This document shows, one piece after another, positions 6,843 to 13,980 of a stretch of 32,881 bases of DNA; positions within the stretch are counted from its first letter, which is position 1; every line of letters starts with the position of its first letter. The stretch is from Anaerolineaceae bacterium (lineage in GTDB: Bacteria; Chloroflexota; Anaerolineae; Anaerolineales; Anaerolineaceae), in the NCBI GenBank assembly GCA_016927865.1, contig JAFGLU010000120.1, positions 1-32,881 on the forward strand, in the 5' to 3' direction. The translations under genes were made by a program, and so were the position numbers. The notes beneath the pieces were generated by a model. That model did no database searches. It saw only the letters and a list, made by a program, of their open reading frames with translations, and was not told the origin of the DNA.

Positions 6843-9008
6843 CTAGGCCGCAAAGAATAAGAAGAGTACCGACGCTACCAAGACCAGCAGCACCGCCAGC
6901 ACCATATACATTTGAACCCGCCCGGATTGCACCGGACGCAACGCATCACCCGTGCGGCGCACGCCCCCGCCCACGCCGTCGGTCATGCCCTCGTTCCACA
7001 AGGGAATGTCGATGTAATTACGCACCAACCGGCCCAGGGTCAGGGCCACCTTGCCAATCCCTTCGATGATTCCATCCAGCAAACCCTTATCGATCCAGCG
7101 GTAGGTGAACACCTCTGAAATCCACACTGCCGGGCGGATGAACACATCATGATACAACTCGTCGATGCCGTACTTGTACTTGAATACTTTGTAGAGGAAG
7201 CCCATCCGCGCCAGTGGATCGGGGCTGCCCTGCTTCACGTCGCGGTACACCATGTAACCCAGGTACAGGCCACCCAGCGACACCACCAGCGAGGTCAGCA
7301 AAGGCACAATGCTCTCGGCGTGGTGGGCCTCTTCGTGCAGCATGCTGCCCACAAACTCGCCAAACCAGTTGGGAATCAACCCACCCAGCAAGGGGAACTT
7401 CTCGGGGATGCCTGCCCAGCCGGCGCCCACCGCGAAGACCGCCAGCACCACTAGCGGTCCCACCATCACGGTCTTGTTCTCCGAGGCGTGCTCGGCGCTC
7501 TTGGTGCGCGGCTTGCCCAGGAAGGTCAGCGTGATCTGGCGCATCGTGTAGAAGGCTGTCAGCAGGGCCGAAACGGCCAGCGTGCCAAACACCCACCAGT
7601 GGTGCCCGCCAAATGCCCCAGTGAGGATTTCATCCTTCGACCAGAACCCGGCAGTGACCAGCGGAAAACCCGAAAGCGCCAGCCCGCCGGCCACAAAAGT
7701 CCAGAAGGTGACCGGCATCTTATCTTTCAACCCGCCCATATTGTACATGTCCTGCGGGTCGATCTTTTCACCCGTATGCAGCACGCCGTGCTCCATGCCG
7801 TGGATCACCGAACCCGAGCCCAGGAAGAGCAGCGCCTTGAAGAAAGCGTGCGTCACCAGGTGAAACACCGCCGCAACATAAGCCCCCACACCCAACGCGG
7901 CAATCATATAGCCAAGCTGCGCGATGGTCGAGTAGGCCAGCACGCGCTTGATGTCATTTTGCGCCAGAGCAATGGTCGAGGCGAACAGGGCCGTAAACGC
8001 GCCGATAAAAGCCATCACCATCATCGCCGAGGTCAGTTCTTCGCCCACCCGCCCCGCCGAGACCAGCGGGAAGGTGCGCACAGCCAGGAATACGCCCGCC
8101 GAAACCATCGCCGCCGCGTGGATCATGGCTGAGACCGGTGTGGGGCCTTCCATTGCATCCGGCAGCCAAACGTGCAGCGGGAACTGCGCGCTCTTGCCCA
8201 CCGTGCCGATGAACAGCAAAATACCCAGCAAACCCGCCAGCGAAAGCCCCAGCACGCCCGAGTCTGCCGCGGCCAGTTTCGCCAGGGTATCGGGGTTGCC
8301 CAAAACCTCATGGAAGTTCAGGCTGCCCGTGGCCGAGTACAATCCGACGATACCCAGCAGCATGAACACGTCGCCCACACGGGTGGTCAGGAAGGCCTTC
8401 ACCCCCGCGTTGCGCGCCGATTCTTTACCGTACCAGAAACCGATCAACGCATACGAGCAGAAACCCATGATCTCCCAGGCGATGTAGAACAGAAGCAGGT
8501 TATCGCTCACCACCAGCAGGAACATGGCGAAGGCAAACAGGCTGATCAAGGCGAAAAAGCGCGAGTACATCGGCTCTACCGAAGGCACCTTGTGGGCGTG
8601 CTTCTTGTCACCAACGGTTGCGCCGTGCGGCGGCAAACCGGGCCGGTCGTGGTCGCCTTTGGGCTGCCCAAAGTTGTGGTACCCCACACTGTAGATAAAG
8701 ATCATCAGCACGGTCCAGGCTACGAAGAACAGCGTCACCGCGCCCGCCGGGTCGATCATCACCCCCATCTTAAACCACTCGTCCACCATCGGCAGCCAGT
8801 TAAAAGAGATATGAATGGGATTTTCCGCCAGGTCGTGTTGACCAACCGCCCTGAAGAAAACGATCATGCTGCCCAACCAGGCAGTCCCAGCCCCTGCCAG
8901 CGCCAGTGAATGGCTGAGGGCTTTGCTGCGGTTGGTGAACAGCACAATTAGCAGGAAGGCCGCCAGCGGTGGAAGCGGAAGGAGCCAGATTAAGGATTCA
9001 GTGGTCAT
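6843..9008 (-). CDS. nuoL: NADH-quinone oxidoreductase subunit L, extended lateral helix
   Basis: This is the distal antiporter-like pump of complex I, whose long amphipathic C-terminal helix runs along the membrane arm. At 721 residues it exceeds the E. coli protein (613). Key residues are kept: Glu179 (FYIAWEIMGFCSY, TM5), Lys272 (IGTVGKSAQFPLHVWLPD, TM7) and the lysine in FWSKDEIL. Two insertions explain the length. One is a polar Pro/His/Lys loop between early helices (about residues 112-146). The other is an extra stretch within the lateral helix (about 622-697), which is some 30 residues longer than in E. coli. That second insertion suits a complex holding one more NuoM-like subunit. 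The start is an ATG at 9008, 10 bp after nuoK. Confidence 0.96.
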   Translation of the reverse strand: MTTESLIWLLPLPPLAAFLLIVLFTNRSKALSHSLALAGAGTAWLGSMIVFFRAVGQHDLAENPIHISFNWLPMVDEWFKMGVMIDPAGAVTLFFVAWTVLMIFIYSVGYHNFGQPKGDHDRPGLPPHGATVGDKKHAHKVPSVEPMYSRFFALISLFAFAMFLLVVSDNLLLFYIAWEIMGFCSYALIGFWYGKESARNAGVKAFLTTRVGDVFMLLGIVGLYSATGSLNFHEVLGNPDTLAKLAAADSGVLGLSLAGLLGILLFIGTVGKSAQFPLHVWLPDAMEGPTPVSAMIHAAAMVSAGVFLAVRTFPLVSAGRVGEELTSAMMVMAFIGAFTALFASTIALAQNDIKRVLAYSTIAQLGYMIAALGVGAYVAAVFHLVTHAFFKALLFLGSGSVIHGMEHGVLHTGEKIDPQDMYNMGGLKDKMPVTFWTFVAGGLALSGFPLVTAGFWSKDEILTGAFGGHHWWVFGTLAVSALLTAFYTMRQITLTFLGKPRTKSAEHASENKTVMVGPLVVLAVFAVGAGWAGIPEKFPLLGGLIPNWFGEFVGSMLHEEAHHAESIVPLLTSLVVSLGGLYLGYMVYRDVKQGSPDPLARMGFLYKVFKYKYGIDELYHDVFIRPAVWISEVFTYRWIDKGLLDGIIEGIGKVALTLGRLVRNYIDIPLWNEGMTDGVGGGVRRTGDALRPVQSGRVQMYMVLAVLLVLVASVLFLFFAA

Positions 9009-9018
9009 CGTTCCTCCC

Positions 9019-9327
9019 CTAGCCCTTGAGCATATCCATCTCGTTGGCGTTCACGGTTTGGCGGCGGCGGTAAGCGGAGATGATCAACGCCAACCCCACC
9101 GCTGCTTCAGCGGCGGCAGCCACAATCACAATAGCCACAAACACCTGCCCGTCCGCCTTCGGCGCCCACAGATAGCGCCAAAAGGCCAGCAGGTTAATGT
9201 TCACGGCGTTCAGCATCAACTCAATGCCCATCAAAATGGTCACCGCGTTTTTGCGGGCCAGCACGCCAAATAAACCGATGCAAAACAAACAGGCTGCAAA
9301 GATCAAGTACCATGAAAGTGGGATCAC
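9019..9327 (-). CDS. nuoK: NADH-quinone oxidoreductase subunit K
   Basis: This small three-helix membrane subunit relays protons between NuoJ and NuoN. The start is the GTG at 9327, giving 102 residues, the usual family size, with AAGGAGGGG just upstream. Longer reading to 9393 would overlap nuoJ. The membrane glutamates expected in TM2 and TM3 are present: Glu36 in MGIELMLNAVN and Glu74 in AAAEAAVGLAL. It lies 28 bp after nuoJ. Confidence 0.96.
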   Translation of the reverse strand: MIPLSWYLIFAACLFCIGLFGVLARKNAVTILMGIELMLNAVNINLLAFWRYLWAPKADGQVFVAIVIVAAAAEAAVGLALIISAYRRRQTVNANEMDMLKG

Positions 9328-9355
9328 ACTCCCCTCCTTCTGCCAGGATGCGCCG

Positions 9356-9868
9356 TCACTTGCGCAGGTCTCCCGCCACGTAAATTGCGCCAATCATAGC
9401 CGCCACCAGCAGCAGCGAAGCTACCTCGAACGGCACCAGGAACCCCTCCGGGGCGGTCAACGCCAGCCCCAGCGCGGCAATGTTCTCGCCGCCCTCGGGC
9501 AAGGCCCGCGCTGGGCTGGAAAACCCCGTCCAGCGCGAGAACAGGTACACCAGCCCCGCCAGCAGCCCGCCCGCGGCCAACAGCGCCGCCGGCCAGCCCT
9601 TGTTCAGGCGCGCCGGGTCATCTTCCATCGAGCGCCGGGTGAGCATCGCCGCAAAGATGATCAGAATGGCAATCGCCCCCACGTACACGGCCACCTGCAT
9701 AACGGCAAAGAAACTGGCTTCCAGCGTCGCGTAAGCAGCCGCCACGCCCACCAGCGCCAAAATCAACCACAGCGCGGCATGCATCACCCGCTTGGCAGCA
9801 ACAACCATCACCGCCGAAGCCAGGGTCACCGCCCCGATCAAGAGAAAAACCACCTGCAGTCCAGTCAT
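9356..9868 (-). CDS. nuoJ: NADH-quinone oxidoreductase subunit J
   Basis: This 170-residue membrane protein has five predicted helices. The TM3 region reads FFAVMQVAVYVGAIAILIIFAAML, which contains the conserved VYVGAI segment where a helix rotation couples quinone chemistry to pumping. The short polar loop RRSMEDDPARLNKG follows. The start is the ATG at 9868, 22 bp after nuoH. Position between nuoH and nuoK is standard. Confidence 0.95.
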   Translation of the reverse strand: MTGLQVVFLLIGAVTLASAVMVVAAKRVMHAALWLILALVGVAAAYATLEASFFAVMQVAVYVGAIAILIIFAAMLTRRSMEDDPARLNKGWPAALLAAGGLLAGLVYLFSRWTGFSSPARALPEGGENIAALGLALTAPEGFLVPFEVASLLLVAAMIGAIYVAGDLRK

Positions 9869-9890
9869 CGTTTCGCTCCGTGGTCAGGAT

Positions 9891-11093
9891 TTAAGCAGAC
9901 ACATCTTCGTGATGCGGAGTGGCCAGCGGGCGCGGCTTGCCAACAATCGCCCGCTTGGGCGTGGCGCGCTTACCCGCCACGCTAAAGAACACCATCAGCA
10001 GAATGGCATTCACCACAAACAACACCACTGCTTGAAGCGCCGGAATGCCGGCTAGGGGCTTCGCCAACAGCGCGGTAACAACCAACGAAACCAGCGCCAG
10101 AGGGGTCAGCACCTTCCAGGTGAGGTCCATCATCTGATCGATGCGGAAACGCGGCAGCGACCCGCGGAACAGGATCACCACAAAGTACACCAGGAATGTT
10201 TTGATTACCAAATAAAGGAAGCCCAGCAGCGGATAAGTCTCGGCGCCCGGCCCGCGCCAGCCGCCCAGGAACAACGTCGAGAACAACAGCGAGATGGTGA
10301 AGGCGTGCAAGAACTCACCAACGAAGAACATGCCGAACTTCAAACCGGAATATTCTACGTTGAAACCCGCCACCAGCTCAGACTCGGCTTCCACCAGGTC
10401 AAACGGCGCGCGCCCTGCTTCAGCCACCGAGGTGATGAAGAAGATTGCCGCCGCCGCCGGAAGCGTCACGATGAACGGGATGGTCTGTGCCTTCACCAGA
10501 TCGTTAATCCCCAACGAGCCCGTTAACATCACCGGCATGAGCAGCGAAACTACCATTGGCACTTCGTATGAGATCAACTGCGCCACCGAGCGGAACCCGC
10601 CGATCATGGCGTACTTGTTGTTGGAACCCCAACCCGCCAGCAAGAAGGACAGCGCCCCCAGCCCACCGGCGGCAATGATATAAACCAATCCAACATTCAG
10701 ATTCACGCCCATGATCGTCGCCGAGAAAGGAATCACGGCCCAAATCAGCAGCACGCCCCCCACCGAGAGCACCGGCGCCAAATTATAGGGCAGCCAATCG
10801 GCTCCAATAGGCGTGATGTACTCTTTAATAAAGATCTTGAGCATATCGGCAAAGGGCTGGATGAGGCCAAAGGGCCCCACCCGGTTAGGTCCAAACCGGT
10901 TCTGAATGCGCCCGATCAATTTACGCTCATACCAGATCAGGAAAATGACAAACAACATCGCCAGAAGCGGCATAATCGCGGCGCCCAGGGCCGTCAGGAC
11001 AAAAGCAGCCCCCTCGGGAGCCATCCCCCAGCCCAGCAACACGCCACGCAGCCATTCCGCAATGAACGCTACAGGATCGTACCAGAAACTCAT
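9891..11093 (-). CDS. nuoH: NADH-quinone oxidoreductase subunit H
   Basis: This membrane subunit forms much of the quinone-binding chamber and anchors the peripheral arm. The 400 residues contain the hallmark segments ERKLIGRIQNRFGPNRVGP (after the first helix), AEAGRAPFDLVEAESELVAG with the conserved acidic residues of the E-channel, and RGSLPRFRIDQMMDLTWK. A basic C-terminal tail of about 30 residues (GKRATPKRAIVGKPRP) extends past the last helix. The ATG at 11093 follows a GGAGGGAG site, 16 bp after nuoA. In most operons nuoB, C, D and others separate nuoA from nuoH; here they are adjacent. Confidence 0.97.
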   Translation of the reverse strand: MSFWYDPVAFIAEWLRGVLLGWGMAPEGAAFVLTALGAAIMPLLAMLFVIFLIWYERKLIGRIQNRFGPNRVGPFGLIQPFADMLKIFIKEYITPIGADWLPYNLAPVLSVGGVLLIWAVIPFSATIMGVNLNVGLVYIIAAGGLGALSFLLAGWGSNNKYAMIGGFRSVAQLISYEVPMVVSLLMPVMLTGSLGINDLVKAQTIPFIVTLPAAAAIFFITSVAEAGRAPFDLVEAESELVAGFNVEYSGLKFGMFFVGEFLHAFTISLLFSTLFLGGWRGPGAETYPLLGFLYLVIKTFLVYFVVILFRGSLPRFRIDQMMDLTWKVLTPLALVSLVVTALLAKPLAGIPALQAVVLFVVNAILLMVFFSVAGKRATPKRAIVGKPRPLATPHHEDVSA

Positions 11094-11109
11094 GCTGCTC
11101 CCTCCTTTC

Positions 11110-11466
11110 TCAGACCCATTCCAGGGCGCGCTTCTTCCATGCGTACACCAGTCCGCCCAGCAAGATCAGAACGAACAACACCCCTTCGACAATGGCAAAC
11201 AACTTCATCTGGTTGTAAGCCACCGCCCAGGGGAAGAGCAGCACCATTTCCACGTCGAAAACCAGGAAGACCAGGGTAAAGACGTAATACTGCGCCTTAA
11301 ATTGGATCCAGGCCGGGCCGACCGTCTCAATGCCACATTCATAAGTTGAATTTTTGATCGGGTTTGGCTTTTTTGGCGCCAGGAATCCAGCGATTGTGAT
11401 TGCTGCAGCAGGCAAAAACATGGCAACCACAAAGAAGATGCCCACGAACAACCAGTCATTCAACAT
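11110..11466 (-). CDS. nuoA: NADH-quinone oxidoreductase subunit A
   Basis: This 118-residue, three-helix subunit sits beside NuoH and NuoJ at the quinone site. The cytoplasmic loop carries YECGIE (residues 42-47), with the cysteine known to be exposed in the deactive state of the mitochondrial homologue. TM2 has the conserved acids Asp71 and Glu73 in VFDVEMVLLFPW. The ATG at 11466 is preceded by TAGGAG. It is the first gene of a membrane-arm operon and has a good promoter about 90 bp upstream. Confidence 0.96.
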   Translation of the reverse strand: MLNDWLFVGIFFVVAMFLPAAAITIAGFLAPKKPNPIKNSTYECGIETVGPAWIQFKAQYYVFTLVFLVFDVEMVLLFPWAVAYNQMKLFAIVEGVLFVLILLGGLVYAWKKRALEWV

Positions 11467-11553
11467 ATGCGCTCCTATGAGGTCTGAGGGCCTATATTAT
11501 TGAATTGGTTGGCGCTTCTTGCGTCTTATTTCGCCGCCAACGCACAGACCATT

Positions 11554-11582
11554 ATTAGAGAAAATAGAGTAAAAAGGGTCAA
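11554..11582 (-). promoter_or_regulatory. nuo operon proximal promoter
   Basis: On the minus strand TTGACC (11577-11582) and TCTAAT (11554-11559) are 17 bp apart, each matching the sigma-70-type consensus at five of six positions. The predicted start is near 11547, giving a leader of about 80 nt before nuoA. Confidence 0.7.
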
Positions 11583-11680
11583 ACTGACTATTAGAATTTT
11601 ATCATAAAACTTCTGAGAGCAACCCCCACAGGCTGGTGCAGTTTTCCTACAACCAAATATACCTACATCATTGGTTACTA

Positions 11681-11796
11681 CTCAGCCAGAGGTGGAAGAG
11701 GCCTGAATTTGAGGTGTATGTGGGGTGCTTCGCACCCCACATACACCTCAAATTCAGGGGCTTTCCCCACCCTCTGAGCAGTTACCATCATTGTAC
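11681..11796 (-). repeat. Hairpin repeat element, copy A
   Basis: This 116-bp element is a near-continuous palindrome. The core is a perfect 27-bp stem (11702-11728 with 11732-11758) with a three-base loop TTC inside GGTGC/GCACC. The flanks also pair imperfectly: CTCAGCCAGAGG on the left against CCCTCTGAG on the right. Copy B at 15471-15585 has the same flanks, size and loop but an unrelated stem. Read on the minus strand, the element starts at a TACAAT box. It fills much of the 356-bp gap between nuoA and the gene ending at 11823. Confidence 0.85.
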
Positions 11797-11818
11797 AAAA
11801 GAACACGGGTGAATTCAA
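11790..11818 (-). promoter_or_regulatory. Possible distal nuo promoter at the edge of hairpin element A
   Basis: TTGAAT (11813-11818) and TACAAT (11790-11795) are 17 bp apart on the minus strand. Transcripts would begin near 11783 and contain the whole hairpin element before reaching nuoA. The TACAAT box is conserved in element B, so it may be part of the repeat and not an active promoter. Confidence 0.45.
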
Positions 11819-11822
11819 CACT

Positions 11823-12407
11823 TCATCGGTTCAAGCGCCGCAAGATGAACGCGCCCGTGCCACTCAATAGCAACCCCACCCCTGCGGCGATTCGCCAGCC
11901 CAGTGGGTTGCGCACCGGGATCTGCACCGGGCGCGCCATCACGGCAATCTCCTGCCCAGGCGCCTCTCCATCCTCTACCCAAATTGACAGCCACAGCAGC
12001 CCCTTTTGCTGCCCCGGCTCATGGGCGATCACATCCCAGGCAAAGCGCACCGGCTGCCCGTCCATCAGCATCTCCCCCACCTCGGCAGGCTGGCCCGCCA
12101 TTGCAGGCAAATCCAGGCGCGCCGCCGATGTCATAGAAAGACCCTCTGGCTGCCCTCCAGCCGAAATTTCTACCTCAACTGAGCCGCTCTCGCCAACGCG
12201 TAAAAAAGCCGGCCACGTCACTTCCAGTGTTCGCCCAGGCATCTCAAAAGAGCGGCCATCCAGGGCTTGCAGCGGACCAAAGGGAAGAACGATCGACTCT
12301 GTACGGGCCGGTAAAAAGGTTGCGGCCAGCAGCCCAATCATGCCCACACTCCAGACCAGAAGCAGCCAGCGCCACGGTGTTTTTTGTTTTTGTCGGCGTT
12401 TTCTCAT
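11823..12407 (-). CDS. Hypothetical membrane-anchored protein, two terminal helices
   Basis: I do not recognise this gene. With the start at 12407 it has 194 residues. A basic N-terminus (MRKRRQKQKTPWR) precedes a membrane helix (about residues 13-32). About 130 residues of probably beta-rich, extracytoplasmic sequence follow. A second helix near the C-terminus (GWRIAAGVGLLLSGTGAFIL) ends in RRLNR. This layout suits a surface domain held at both ends, with the tails inside. The ATG at 12407 was chosen because a TATAAT box ends eight bases before it; earlier in-frame ATGs at 12416 and 12449 lie within or upstream of that promoter and have no ribosome site. The message may be leaderless. Confidence 0.65.
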   Translation of the reverse strand: MRKRRQKQKTPWRWLLLVWSVGMIGLLAATFLPARTESIVLPFGPLQALDGRSFEMPGRTLEVTWPAFLRVGESGSVEVEISAGGQPEGLSMTSAARLDLPAMAGQPAEVGEMLMDGQPVRFAWDVIAHEPGQQKGLLWLSIWVEDGEAPGQEIAVMARPVQIPVRNPLGWRIAAGVGLLLSGTGAFILRRLNR

Positions 12408-12414
12408 GCGCCCC

Positions 12415-12442
12415 ATTATAAAGGAAGATAACGTCTTTCCAA
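12415..12442 (-). promoter_or_regulatory. Promoter of the hypothetical membrane protein gene
   Basis: A perfect TATAAT (12415-12420) lies 16 bp downstream of TTGGAA (12437-12442) on the minus strand. The ATG at 12407 begins eight bases past the box, where transcription would be expected to start. The site lies between the upstream gene's terminator and this gene. Confidence 0.6.
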
Positions 12443-12458
12443 TGAGCATATCTCAACC

Positions 12459-12494
12459 AAAAGACCCGACAGGTTTTCGAAACCCGTCGGGTCT
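12459..12494 (-). terminator. Rho-independent terminator after the solenoid gene
   Basis: Arms 12462-12476 and 12480-12494 pair over 15 positions with one mismatch and a three-base loop. A short T run follows on the minus strand (12462-12459). It lies 24 bp after the stop codon at 12519. The arms follow the same AGACCC...GGGTTT pattern as the nuo terminator at 2328-2366, with a different central triplet (GAC in place of TAA). Confidence 0.8.
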
Positions 12495-12518
12495 GCGATT
12501 TTTCGACACTATATCGGG

Positions 12519-13691
12519 TTATTCCGCTTTCCCCTCCAAGGCAGCCAGCAACTGCTCGGCCTCTTCCACGCTAATCTTATGATCTTGCAGCATCCGCAAG
12601 ATCATCAAACGCTCCTCCACCGATACAACCGGTTTGGGTGGCTGCACCGGCGCCTGAGGCACAGGCGGAACCGGAGGTACGGGCGGCACCGGCGTATTCG
12701 GCCAGCGCATGTCATCCCAGGCGTGCCCGATGTGCCCAAAATGCGCCGTCTGCTGCTCAATGCGCTCCATCGCCGCGCGCACTCGCTCTTCAGCCCGCCG
12801 AACTGCCTCCTCTGACCGCTGGCGGATACGCTCCTCATAGGAGGTCTGCCATTCATTCCACGGTTCAAACCGCCCCGTTTCCCAGCGGCTCCAGCGCTCT
12901 TGCAAGCGGTTGAAGAACGACTCCAGTTGGTCGCTCTTCCAAGCCTCGTCGCTGATGCGCACATCTCCACCCGAGCGCAGCTTGATGGGCGTCACACCGG
13001 CTCCCAACGTCAACGAGTAATCTTTCTCGTCAATGCGCGACACCTCCCCCCCCAGCGAAACGCGCACCGAAGCGCCCCCGCTAGAGGCTTCAATCCTGGC
13101 ATCGGCATCCGGCGGCACAAACAAAAAGATATCGCCGCCCGCGCGGAGATTCACTTCTTCACCATTGGTTTTCTTCAGTCCCAGGTGCAAGTCACCGCCC
13201 GAACGAACCTGCACCGCTCCGCTGTTCACGCCCAGCAGGCACTCACCGCCCGCCGATTCGCATACCACTGGCCCGGTCAGGTCCACGCCCTCAAAGCTGC
13301 CCCCCACACGCCTCACAGTCAGGTCGGCCAAAATGCCGCGCGCATAAACCTCGCCGCCAACTTTCTCCACCAGCACCGACTCGCAAGCCTGGATGCCCAA
13401 ATTGCCACCCACCTTTACCACCTCGAGCCTGGCGGTTAAATCGCTCACCAATCCATCGCCGCCCACCTTTTCCAACTGCACCCGCAGGCCCGCGGGAACA
13501 CTGACGATGGCGTTGTCTTTGATCACCACCCAAACGCCGCTCGATTCGTTGTCCAGGCGCACCAGGCGCCGGTCGCGGATAGCCACCTGGATCTCGCTGC
13601 CCTCATACCCCCTCACGTATACGTCTCCGCCTGAGCGAATGCCGATCAGGGGATTTGCCGCCATATCTACAGGATAACTGATGAGTTCCAT
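12519..13691 (-). CDS. DUF4097-like beta-solenoid protein with C-terminal SHOCT-like domain
   Basis: This is a 390-residue protein without a signal peptide or membrane helix. About residues 15-245 hold some ten short repeats centred on GG (RSGGDV, KVGGDG, KVGGNL, KVGGEV, RVGGSF, ESAGGE, RSGGDL, RAGGDI, SSGGAS, RSGGDV), the pattern of the DUF4097 right-handed beta fold. A charged Arg/Glu coiled coil follows (about 255-325), then a PPVPPVPPVP linker. Last comes ERLMILRMLQDHKISVEEAEQLLAAL, which resembles the SHOCT-like helical domains of YvlB-type proteins. The ATG at 13691 has GGGAGG upstream. An upstream in-frame ATG at 13781 lies inside the promoter. The function is unknown; Bacillus relatives are linked to envelope stress. 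Confidence 0.8.
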   Translation of the reverse strand: MELISYPVDMAANPLIGIRSGGDVYVRGYEGSEIQVAIRDRRLVRLDNESSGVWVVIKDNAIVSVPAGLRVQLEKVGGDGLVSDLTARLEVVKVGGNLGIQACESVLVEKVGGEVYARGILADLTVRRVGGSFEGVDLTGPVVCESAGGECLLGVNSGAVQVRSGGDLHLGLKKTNGEEVNLRAGGDIFLFVPPDADARIEASSGGASVRVSLGGEVSRIDEKDYSLTLGAGVTPIKLRSGGDVRISDEAWKSDQLESFFNRLQERWSRWETGRFEPWNEWQTSYEERIRQRSEEAVRRAEERVRAAMERIEQQTAHFGHIGHAWDDMRWPNTPVPPVPPVPPVPQAPVQPPKPVVSVEERLMILRMLQDHKISVEEAEQLLAALEGKAE

Positions 13692-13776
13692 ATTTACCTC
13701 CCGAAAAAGCCGGTAACCTGATTGAGCCAAGGCTTGTAAACTCGCCGAGACCAATCTGTTTTTAATTTCTAAAAAC

Positions 13777-13804
13777 ATCATATCACATAATTCAAATAAG
13801 TCAA
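13777..13804 (-). promoter_or_regulatory. Promoter of the DUF4097-like gene
   Basis: TTGACT (13799-13804) and TATGAT (13777-13782) are 16 bp apart on the minus strand, with TGA directly before the -10 box as an extended -10. The leader would be about 80 nt, ending at the GGGAGG site before 13691. Confidence 0.7.
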
Positions 13805-13812
13805 GAGGTTGT

Positions 13813-13896
13813 CTTCATTTATTCAAAAGCATATATTCAATTTTCTTGATTTTATCTCAATATATTTAATGTTATTGTTTAATATTATTAAAAATC
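13813..13896. other. AT-rich upstream region
   Basis: This stretch is mostly A and T, with runs such as TATATTTAATG, in an otherwise GC-rich window. It lies between the 58-bp palindrome and the promoter at 13777-13804. No open reading frame is evident. It could be an UP element or a binding site for a nucleoid or regulatory protein; that is inference only. Confidence 0.5.
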
Positions 13897-13910
13897 CGCA
13901 ACTAAAGGGG

Positions 13911-13968
13911 TCCCGAGAAAAAGAAGTGGGTGGGGCGCATGCGCCCCACCCACTTCTTTTTCTCGGGA
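13911..13968. repeat. Perfect 58-bp palindrome, likely mazG 3' hairpin
   Basis: Arms 13911-13939 and 13940-13968 are exact inverse complements over 29 bp with no spacer. The centre reads GGGGCGCATGCGCCCC. It starts 12 bp after the mazG stop codon, so it could act as a transcription end or mRNA 3' stabiliser. No clean T run follows on the minus strand. The flanks do not match the hairpin elements at 11681 and 15471. Confidence 0.85.
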
Positions 13969-13980
13969 ACTCTCAAACCA

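Noticed and set aside
13692..13781. Earlier start for the solenoid protein
   Set aside because: The ATG at 13781 lies within the -10 box of the best promoter, and a strong ribosome site precedes 13691.
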